Shown here piece by piece: positions 1 through 5,124 of a stretch of DNA of 5,124 nt. Made by a program: the position numbers and the translations under genes. Each line of letters begins with the position of its first letter. The first letter of the stretch is position 1. Source of the DNA: UBA10427 sp003500135 (lineage in GTDB: Bacteria > Bacteroidota > Bacteroidia > Cytophagales > Cyclobacteriaceae); NCBI GenBank assembly GCA_963966275.1, contig CAWZYQ010000205.1:1-5124 (forward strand), read 5' to 3'. The notes below the pieces were generated by a model. That model worked only from the letters and a program-made list of their open reading frames with translations. It was not told the DNA's origin and searched no databases.

Positions 1-212
1 CCAATTATAAAATCATACTACCCGCAACTGATATGAAATGGAAGACGGTTTCCTTTCGAATGGATGAGTTTAAAGAATTCCGAATTGGCAGGCCCACGGG
101 ATCTCTCATCCCAAAAGAGGTACTCAACCGGATTCTACGTTTTAGCATTATGACCAACGATAAAAAAGAAGGTCCCTTCCAGGCTGAGATTGACTACATC
201 CGTTTCGAGTAA
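1..212 (+). CDS. C-terminal end of a CIA30/CBM11-like carbohydrate-binding-type protein (5' partial)
   Basis: The reading frame is open from base 3 and ends at TAA 210-212, giving the last 69 residues of a protein that begins outside the window. The visible pattern is a Trp-Lys-Thr-Val-Ser-Phe strand, then Asp-Glu-Phe-Lys-Glu-Phe, a variable stretch with Leu-Asn-Arg-Ile-Leu-Arg-Phe-Ser-Ile, and a final Gly-Pro-Phe-Gln-Ala-Glu-Ile-Asp-Tyr-Ile-Arg-Phe. This order (W-x-T-V, F-x-x-F, then GPF-x-x-E-I-D-x-I) is the typical end of the CIA30 / CBM11-like jelly-roll fold. In Bacteroidota that fold is often found as a C-terminal module of secreted or glycan-linked proteins. The full protein could be a CIA30-domain protein alone or a larger enzyme with this module at its end; the missing N-terminus prevents a choice. 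It converges with the lipoprotein gene on the other strand. The fold call comes from motif resemblance only. Confidence 0.72.
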   Translation, partial: NYKIILPATDMKWKTVSFRMDEFKEFRIGRPTGSLIPKEVLNRILRFSIMTNDKKEGPFQAEIDYIRFE

Positions 213-228
213 TGGCTTCCCTTTTTTT

Positions 229-247
229 ATCAATAATAGTTATTGAT
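229..247. repeat. Perfect 8-bp inverted repeat with 3-nt loop in the convergent gap
   Basis: ATCAATAA (229-236) and TTATTGAT (240-247) are exact reverse complements around a TAG loop. The run of seven T (222-228) lies before the stem on the plus strand, and so reads as an A run after the stem in a minus-strand transcript. Neither direction therefore matches a classical GC-stem plus U-tract terminator. The hairpin lies 17 bases after the stop of the plus-strand gene and may still help end or protect transcripts in this convergent gap. An overlapping 10-bp palindrome, ATTGATCAAT, lies at 242-251. Confidence 0.4.
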
Positions 248-259
248 CAATGACCAGAA

Positions 260-291
260 TATTGGAATTGGGCCACAATCTGATTCCAATA
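260..291. terminator. Hairpin in the convergent gap, possible weak transcript end
   Basis: TATTGGAAT (260-268) pairs exactly with ATTCCAATA (283-291), leaving 14 bases between the arms. In plus-strand RNA the stem can be extended by U-G, G-U and G-C pairs, so it should be more stable in the transcript of the 1-212 gene. It also begins three bases after the stop codon of the minus-strand lipoprotein gene. There is no U-tract on either side, so a terminator role is inferred from the position between two converging genes and not from a full intrinsic-terminator signature. Confidence 0.33.
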
Positions 292-294
292 AAT

Positions 295-1016
295 TTACTT
301 ACAACCTACTTTACTGAAATTTGGAAATTCGGTGGCTTCGGACTTTGAATATGCGGCCTCCTGGTACAAGACAAATTTATCTATCGCATGACCAATAGAG
401 CGGCCTGAAACCTCCATCGTATAAATACCGGGAGATTCAAATGTCACATAGATTTTATGTGTGTCATTATCTGAAGTGTTGGCGTCCCATTTAAAAGTCA
501 ACGGATTTCCGCTTCTGTATATTTTGAACCAGCCTTCTTTTGAAGCTCCATTAGGCGTAGGGGTTTTATCGCTGCCTTTGGGATATACCACATTGCCATT
601 TCCTTTTTTACCATAAAAATCACTGGCATCAGGGAATCGCAGCCAACTGTCGTTACTTTCCGTGGGTTCGGACCCTTCCGTTACCGTGCTGCTCCATGTA
701 AAGCGATAGGTACCCGGATTGGTAATTTGATAGAAAAGGTGATCAGGCCATTTCCGGGATTTTGATATTGGTTATCCCCTTCCCAGCGTAGATATCCTTC
801 TCCTGAGGCATCCGGATTATCTTTTATCAGCTTCCAACTTTCAGGCACACCGGCCCATTCCATTTCTGCCAGTATTATCGAGTCGGATTCGTTGATCAAA
901 ACACTTTGCTGATCCGCGCATTCCACCCTATCGGGGTCAATGTCTTCACTGGAATCACATGAAAAAAGTAAGATTCCGCACAGCGCGAAAAGGAAGTTTA
1001 AAAAATTGCTTTTCAT
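295..1016 (-). pseudogene. Surface-type lipoprotein of unknown function, split by a one-base frameshift
   Basis: Translation starts at ATG 1016-1014. Residues 1-19 form a lipoprotein signal peptide with lipobox Leu-Phe-Ser-Cys and lipidated Cys20, followed by an acidic stretch (Asp-Ser-Ser-Glu-Asp-Ile-Asp). Acidic residues after the cysteine are a feature of Bacteroidota lipoproteins sent to the cell surface, although this is not an exact known export signal. The frame holds to about residue 95, then gives 16 unrelated residues and stops at 681-683. The frame shifted by one base continues without a stop from about 732 to TAA 297-295, with content that fits the same domain: Asn-Pro-Gly-Thr-Tyr-Arg-Phe-Thr-Trp, Asn-Asp-Ser-Trp-Leu-Arg-Phe-Pro and Gly-His-Ala-Ile-Asp-Lys-Phe-Val-Leu. 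One more T in the T-run at 737-734 (minus sense) restores about 240 residues. The body looks like a malectin/CBM-like beta-sandwich, but I cannot name its family. A sequencing error at the homopolymer would explain it equally well, and the gene may then be intact. Confidence 0.78.
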
Positions 1017-1090
1017 AGTTCAAAAAATTTGGTTCAATTATACGGCCGAAAGAATTAATCTGTCACCGGACTTAAATACATTCTTATCCA

Positions 1091-1105
1091 TACATGTCAC
1101 ATGTA
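1091..1105. promoter_or_regulatory. 15-bp perfect palindrome upstream of the lipoprotein gene, candidate operator
   Basis: TACATGT (1091-1097) and ACATGTA (1099-1105) are exact reverse complements around one central base. A second, outer pair, ATTCTTA (1080-1086) and TAAGAAT (1104-1110), is also exact and partly overlaps the inner arm on the right. The site lies 75 bp upstream of the lipoprotein start at 1016, where a dimeric regulator could act. No regulator is encoded in the window and I do not recognise the motif. I saw no convincing Bacteroidota TAnnTTTG promoter element beside it. The rest of the 1017-1252 gap holds no gene; it has a 12-bp palindrome, GATTTTAAAATC, at 1185-1196 and the heptamer repeat at its right end. 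Confidence 0.4.
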
Positions 1106-1226
1106 AGAATATTACCACGAATCAATAGGTTCTCATTTATTGTCTGATGGCAACTGAACATTAAAAGTCCTTCCTCATGCAAGTGATTTTAAAATCCTGA
1201 CTTCCGCCGGGAGTTAAACTATTTCC

Positions 1227-1254
1227 CTGAACGCTGAACGCAGAACCCTGAACT
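1227..1254. repeat. Heptamer tandem repeat, four units of CTGAACG type
   Basis: The units read CTGAACG (1227-1233), CTGAACG (1234-1240), CAGAACC (1241-1247) and CTGAACT (1248-1254). Two are identical, one differs at two positions and one at its last base. The array overlaps the first two plus-strand bases of the molybdoenzyme stop codon (CTA 1253-1255, read as TAG on the minus strand), so it lies directly behind that gene in its 3' untranslated region. Short period-seven arrays like this usually arise by slippage and vary in copy number. No coding role is visible. Confidence 0.8.
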
Positions 1255-3460
1255 AATCAATCCCCGACCATGTATGCTTCTGTACATCTGCCGCAGGTTG
1301 TATGTCTACGTTTATGCCCGTTAAATGTGCCATACCGGATATCTTATCAATTCTTTCGGGCCCGTCAGCGGCGAGCAGGTTGACATTCACCCCTTTGGTC
1401 TTATTGGCTACCGAAAGCCCTTTGGCGTGCTGATGACCCCATCCATGAGGCACCGCCACGCTTTTGCGGATCAACGTGTCCAATCGCTTCACGCCTATTC
1501 GAATGGTATTCGTTTCGCTGCTGATGTCTACCAGGTCATTTTCCTCAACACCCAGCTCCTCCATATCCGCCGGGTGCAGATAGGCATAATTGGTGTCCCT
1601 CCCTTTGGCGATCATCCTGTCGGCATTGTGTGTCCATGAATTGTGTGTGGTCACTGCCCTTTTGGTGATCAGCTTAAACTTATCTTTTTGTGACAGCTCC
1701 TTCTCGAAATCCTTGTCCAGTTTTCCGGCATAGTCAAGAATATCATTTGACGCCAGGTGGACCTTTTGATTACCGGTAGTGACCCTGTGACCCAGGAATG
1801 ACCCCGGCTGATGCTCACGGTGAACATACCCATGCGGATTTTTCAGGAGAAACTTAAAAGACTTCTGACGCGAAAGCCGCAACAGGCCATTAAGTATTGA
1901 CTCCTGCGGTAAAGAAGCCAACTTCTTTTTCCTGCGAAAGGAATGGTACTTCCTGGTCGCCTCAAAAAAGCCCTGTGCAATGGGGGAACCGAAGATCGAA
2001 ACACCACAGGCCCTGGCCAGATCAAGATAAATCGATGCCTCATCGCGCTGCTCTCCTTCGGGTGGATAAACAGCCTTTGTTGCCTGCAGATAAGGTTTCA
2101 ACTGCAAACCAAGCATCAGTGGAAATACAAAGGGCAGATCAGGCCTCTGAAACGGGTCGGTGCAGGGCAAAACATAATCTGCCACCGATCCTGTTTCGTT
2201 ATGGTAGATATCAAGGGTGACCAGCAGATTCAATTGCTCAAAAGCCGCCCTTAGTCTGCCGGAATTCGCCATGGTGATCAGCGGGTTACCCCCTGTAACA
2301 AATAGCGCTTTTACCTGACCTTTTCCTTCTGTCAGGATTTCATCGGCAAGAATACCTCCCGGAAAAGCGTCATTAACGGAAGTAAAATTGCCGATACGCG
2401 ATTTGTCGTCCCGCATCAACACCCCGTTCTTCACTCCGAACTTAATAAAGTCGATGATCCCTTTGCCAACCAGTGTCCCGCCCTTTTTGTCGAGGTTGCC
2501 CGAAATGGCATTGATCACCTCCTGTATCCAGAATGCCAGGGTGCCATTGCCGCCCATATTCACGCCGGTAGAACAGTATAGCGCCGCCCCATCGGCATTG
2601 ATATAGTCTGTCACCATTTGCCTGAGCACATCGGCGCCTATACCCGTTACGGCAGCTGTTTTTTCTGCAGGCCACTCTGATGCCAGGGACTCCACTGCTT
2701 CCAGACCTTCCATGTACAGGTCTACTTTATCCCGGTCAACACCATTCTGGCGGATCAGCTCATTAAGGAAAGAAAGGTAGAAAAATACATCGGTACCCGG
2801 ACGAATAAACACGTGCTCCCCCGCGGTCTGTGCTGATTCGGTTTTCCGTGGGTCAACAAAATAAAGCTTCGCCCCTCTTTTCTCCAGGCCCCTTAATTTT
2901 TCAATCGGATTGGGCACCTGAAGGAAGGACCATTTCGATATCACGGGATTGGCGCCTACCACGATCAAACAATTGGTATGGCTGATATCGGGAAAAGGGA
3001 GGGTGAACGGGAAACCATATACCTGTCGTGAAACAGCAAATTTATTGGAACAGTCCTGCGTTGCGGAGGCATACATACTCTTCGAGCCGATTCCGGTCAT
3101 AAACCCCTGGGCAAAAGTCGGATGTAATACGCCAAAACCGGCGGCCGTGCCCACATACATGGCAATGGAATCCGGTCCATCCTCTTTTCGCAGTTTCTTT
3201 ACCTTGCCACCGATTTCATTGAGGGCGATATCCCAGCTGACACGTTGATAACTCCCATCCGGCATTTTTTTCAATGGGTATTTGAGGCGGTCCGGTGAAT
3301 TGTACATTTCGTGCTGCTTCAGCCCTTTCACACAGCTAAAACCTTCCGTAGCTACATGGTCTTTATCCGGCTCAATATGCACAATCTTATCGTTTTCCGT
3401 GTGCACTTTCAAACCACAAAGGGATTCACATATCCGGCAAAAAGTATGATGAGTTTCCAT
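1253..3460 (-). CDS. Molybdopterin-dependent oxidoreductase, orphan cytoplasmic catalytic subunit of unknown substrate
   Basis: A complete 735-residue member of the DMSO reductase superfamily (COG0243 type), expected to carry a bis-MGD molybdenum or tungsten cofactor and one [4Fe-4S] cluster. The cluster ligands are Cys8, Cys11, Cys15 and Cys43 (C-x2-C-x3-C-x27-C) in the N-terminal Fe4S4 domain (about 1-58). The large molybdopterin domain follows, with Asp-Cys-Ser-Asn at 136-139, where Cys137 is the likely metal ligand, Asp-Pro-Arg-Lys-Thr at 203-207 and Arg-Pro-Gly-Thr-Asp at 220-224, both typical of dinucleotide binding. The C-terminal molydopterin-binding domain (about 598-725) has His-Asn-Ser-Trp-Thr-His-Asn (606-612), Pro-His-Gly-Trp-Gly-His (671-676) and Gly-Val-Asn-Val-Asn (690-694). 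From memory this C-terminal pattern resembles the poorly characterised Rv0197-like group of actinobacteria, whose substrate is unknown. There is no twin-arginine or Sec signal, so it should be cytoplasmic. The ATG at 3460 is right for an Fe-S motif starting at residue 8. No ferredoxin, diaphorase or chaperone gene adjoins it. Formate dehydrogenase or acetylene hydratase labels would be over-specific. Confidence 0.93.
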   Translation of the reverse strand: METHHTFCRICESLCGLKVHTENDKIVHIEPDKDHVATEGFSCVKGLKQHEMYNSPDRLKYPLKKMPDGSYQRVSWDIALNEIGGKVKKLRKEDGPDSIAMYVGTAAGFGVLHPTFAQGFMTGIGSKSMYASATQDCSNKFAVSRQVYGFPFTLPFPDISHTNCLIVVGANPVISKWSFLQVPNPIEKLRGLEKRGAKLYFVDPRKTESAQTAGEHVFIRPGTDVFFYLSFLNELIRQNGVDRDKVDLYMEGLEAVESLASEWPAEKTAAVTGIGADVLRQMVTDYINADGAALYCSTGVNMGGNGTLAFWIQEVINAISGNLDKKGGTLVGKGIIDFIKFGVKNGVLMRDDKSRIGNFTSVNDAFPGGILADEILTEGKGQVKALFVTGGNPLITMANSGRLRAAFEQLNLLVTLDIYHNETGSVADYVLPCTDPFQRPDLPFVFPLMLGLQLKPYLQATKAVYPPEGEQRDEASIYLDLARACGVSIFGSPIAQGFFEATRKYHSFRRKKKLASLPQESILNGLLRLSRQKSFKFLLKNPHGYVHREHQPGSFLGHRVTTGNQKVHLASNDILDYAGKLDKDFEKELSQKDKFKLITKRAVTTHNSWTHNADRMIAKGRDTNYAYLHPADMEELGVEENDLVDISSETNTIRIGVKRLDTLIRKSVAVPHGWGHQHAKGLSVANKTKGVNVNLLAADGPERIDKISGMAHLTGINVDIQPAADVQKHTWSGID

Positions 3461-3567
3461 AGGGTATTAATAAATCACTATTTTTAAACCATAAAATATG
3501 AAATAATAATTTTGATCAAACATTTTTAGCTGAAAACCTGGATTTTTAAAAATAGATCGACTGTAGA
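3461..3567. promoter_or_regulatory. Divergent AT-rich intergenic region between the molybdoenzyme and the sulfatase
   Basis: These 107 bp separate two divergent start codons (3460 on the minus strand, 3568 on the plus strand), so promoters for both genes should lie here. The DNA is much more AT-rich than either gene. It contains a perfect 10-bp palindrome, TTTGATCAAA (3511-3520), near the middle, which could be an operator but is short enough to be chance in AT-rich DNA. No Shine-Dalgarno sequence precedes either start, as is common in Bacteroidota. I could not place a confident -33/-7 pair on either strand, so no exact promoter is claimed. Confidence 0.5.
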
Positions 3568-5124
3568 ATGAAAAGAAAGTACGTACTGATTTCCGCCGTA
3601 ATAATTATCCTCGGATTGTTTGGCTATTTGCTGTTCCCGCTGGAGAGCGATCAATTCGAGATTGCTTTTGATCAGGAAAAGTATCGGCAAAAGCTCAATT
3701 ATCTGGCCAACAACAGTGGAAGCCCTGCCGACAGTGGGCAAACGAATATCCTTTGGATACTGGTGGATGACCTGGGCATGAGCGATACCGACCTTTACAC
3801 CAATGGGCCCGTGCAAACGCCGGCACTGAACTCCCTGGCCGATGAAGGTATTTTATTTACCAATGCCTACGTCTCTTCTCCTGTTTGCAGTCCGTCGAGG
3901 GCAGCCATTGCCACCGGCCGCTACAACCAGCGCTTTGGCTTTGAGCACCAAATGCATGAAAGATACCTCAAAAACCGCCTGGAGTATTACGGTTTCAGGT
4001 ATTTCATAGATAGCGATCCATGGGTGCCTCAATACCAAACCGAAGTGCCTCCGGCTGATTTTCTCAAGGAAATGGGGCTGCCCAAATCGGAGATCACCCT
4101 TGCTGAAGTAGTGAAAAAATACGGCTACCAAACGGAGTATATCGGCAAGTGGCATCTGGGAAAAAAGGATGAAAAGGCCCCCAACCAATTCGGGTTCGAT
4201 CATTTTTACGGTTTTTACTCTTCACATAGCCTCTATAGCCCTGAGGGTACGGAAGGCATTGTAGATCAAAAAATTCCGGAAGATTTTACCGACCAGTATA
4301 TTTGGGAAGGACAGCGAAACGACCTGCAGGCCATACGCGAAAACGGAGAGGTGGTGCGGGAAGAGCGCTACCTTACGCAGGCCATCACCAGTGAGGCCAT
4401 TGACTACCTGGAAGAGGTCGATGACGAACCTTTTTACCTCTGGGTTTCTTACAATGCACCACATACGCCATTGCAGGCGCCCGAGGAATATGTCGACTTG
4501 TTTAAAGAAGAAAAGGACCCTATCAAAAGGGTGCACTACGCCATGATCAAATGCCTGGATGACGAGATCGGCAGATTGATGGACTACCTGGAGGCCTCCG
4601 GAAAATCTGACAATACGCTCATCATATTGCTCAGCGATAACGGGGGCGCCGAATACAACCTGACCACACAAAACGGCCGCTTTCAGGGAGGTAAGATCAC
4701 CAATTTTGAAGGAGGTGTGAAAGTGCCGATGATCATGAAGTGGCCCGGAAAGGTGGAACCCGGTATTTTCGAAAAGCCGGTACATGCCACCGACGCATTT
4801 GTGACCTCTGCCGCAGCCGCCGGCACACCATTGCCCGATGACCGGATCTACGACGGAGTTGATCTATTGCCACACATCAGGAATAATACGACGCCACATG
4901 AATACATTTATTTTGAGATGGGAAGAAACCGGGGTATCCGCAGTGAGGAGTGGAAGCTTACCTGGAATGAACACAATGGCGACACCCTGCTCTACCATCT
5001 GGCAAGCGACCCTTTCGAGCAGCAGAACGTCTACCCACAACATAAGGACGTGATAGCAGAGCTAAGTACGGCATTCAGTGAATGGTCCGATGACAACATT
5101 GAAGCGCAGTGGCCTCCCATGATC
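3568..5124 (+). CDS. Type I formylglycine-dependent sulfatase (arylsulfatase family S1), membrane-anchored, 3' partial
   Basis: It hydrolyses sulfate esters, most likely on a sulfated glycan, in the periplasm or at the inner membrane. The frame from ATG 3568 stays open for 519 codons to the window edge. Residues 1-3 are basic and 5-23 form a hydrophobic segment without lipobox or clear cleavage site, suggesting a signal anchor. The active site is complete: Asp67-Asp68 (metal), Cys107-Ser-Pro-Ser-Arg111 (Cys107 becomes formylglycine, Arg111 supports it), Gly-Lys194-Trp-His196-Leu-Gly, Ala-Pro-His299-Thr-Pro, Asp357-Asn358 (metal) and Lys376. Since the core nucleophile is Cys, a maturase of the anSME or FGE type is needed; none is in the window. 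Between the CSPSR and GKWHLG motifs there are roughly 30 residues more than in common family members (about 127-160, rich in aromatic and charged residues), possibly shaping substrate choice. The C-terminal subdomain is nearly complete (Trp-Lys-Leu at 462-464, Asp-Pro-Phe-Glu-Gln-Gln-Asn-Val at 481-488), so little is likely missing. The exact S1 subfamily and substrate cannot be told. Confidence 0.95.
   Translation, partial: MKRKYVLISAVIIILGLFGYLLFPLESDQFEIAFDQEKYRQKLNYLANNSGSPADSGQTNILWILVDDLGMSDTDLYTNGPVQTPALNSLADEGILFTNAYVSSPVCSPSRAAIATGRYNQRFGFEHQMHERYLKNRLEYYGFRYFIDSDPWVPQYQTEVPPADFLKEMGLPKSEITLAEVVKKYGYQTEYIGKWHLGKKDEKAPNQFGFDHFYGFYSSHSLYSPEGTEGIVDQKIPEDFTDQYIWEGQRNDLQAIRENGEVVREERYLTQAITSEAIDYLEEVDDEPFYLWVSYNAPHTPLQAPEEYVDLFKEEKDPIKRVHYAMIKCLDDEIGRLMDYLEASGKSDNTLIILLSDNGGAEYNLTTQNGRFQGGKITNFEGGVKVPMIMKWPGKVEPGIFEKPVHATDAFVTSAAAAGTPLPDDRIYDGVDLLPHIRNNTTPHEYIYFEMGRNRGIRSEEWKLTWNEHNGDTLLYHLASDPFEQQNVYPQHKDVIAELSTAFSEWSDDNIEAQWPPMI

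Noticed and set aside
295..591. Separate 98-residue minus-strand gene starting at GTG 591
   Set aside because: The same frame is open well upstream of 591, to about 732, with sequence that continues the lipoprotein domain, so this is the rear half of the frameshifted gene and not an independent gene.
940..1128. 62-codon plus-strand frame across the lipoprotein start and its upstream gap
   Set aside because: It overlaps the lipoprotein signal peptide on the opposite strand and has no domain-like or signal-like features.
1897..2254. Plus-strand open frames of about 105 codons within the molybdoenzyme
   Set aside because: They lie antisense to a continuous, motif-complete oxidoreductase and have no recognisable content. 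Other frames at 1325-1639, 1843-2043, 2388-2675 and 2949-3248 are rejected for the same reason.
1253..3460. Specific label of formate dehydrogenase or acetylene hydratase for the molybdoenzyme
   Set aside because: The general fold and Cys ligand fit the superfamily, but the C-terminal motifs match a group of unknown substrate better, and no partner subunits are present.
242..3520. TTGATCAA core found three times (242-251, 892-899, 3511-3520) as a possible shared operator
   Set aside because: One copy lies inside coding sequence, the flanks differ, and the core is a short AT-rich palindrome; three copies are too few to argue for a regulon. It also lacks the four-base spacer of an FNR/CRP-type box.
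4222..4785. 187-codon open frame on the minus strand inside the sulfatase gene
   Set aside because: It is fully antisense to the sulfatase, which has a complete set of catalytic motifs over the same bases; the minus-strand product shows no recognisable domain. The same holds for minus-strand frames at 3526-3816 and 3853-4203.
1..5124. CRISPR array, tRNA, rRNA, insertion sequence or prophage
   Set aside because: No spaced direct repeats, tRNA-like cloverleaf, rRNA segments, transposase or terminal inverted repeats were seen when reading both strands.

Overview
The window looks like a piece of a Bacteroidota chromosome, probably a marine Cytophagales-type bacterium. The signs are a Bacteroidota-style surface lipoprotein with an acidic stretch after the lipobox cysteine, start codons without clear Shine-Dalgarno sequences, AT-rich intergenic DNA around coding DNA of moderate GC, and a sulfatase beside carbohydrate-binding-type proteins. 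The lineage is inferred from gene content and style; there is no rRNA or other phylogenetic marker.

Layout from left to right: (1) the last 69 codons of a plus-strand protein with a CIA30/CBM11-like beta-sandwich end (1-212); (2) a short convergent gap with two hairpins (213-294); (3) a minus-strand lipoprotein gene split by a one-base frameshift near 730-735, which would give about 240 residues if restored (295-1016); (4) a 236-bp gap with a perfect 7-1-7 palindrome (1091-1105) and a four-unit heptamer tandem repeat (1227-1254) that touches the stop codon of the next gene; (5) a complete 735-residue cytoplasmic molybdopterin oxidoreductase on the minus strand (1253-3460); (6) a 107-bp AT-rich divergent intergenic region (3461-3567); (7) a plus-strand type I (formylglycine) sulfatase with an N-terminal membrane anchor, open to the right edge of the window (3568-5124, 519 codons without a stop).

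The sulfatase, the lipoprotein and the CIA30-like end together suggest the edge of a locus for sulfated polysaccharide use: binding or surface proteins outside, desulfation in the periplasm. The molybdoenzyme sits between them. It has no visible redox partner and no export signal, so its link to the pathway is not established. Nothing here is clearly a new system. The points most worth checking are the broken lipoprotein, the orphan molybdoenzyme of unknown substrate, the sulfatase insertion, and the palindrome and heptamer repeat in the 1017-1254 gap.
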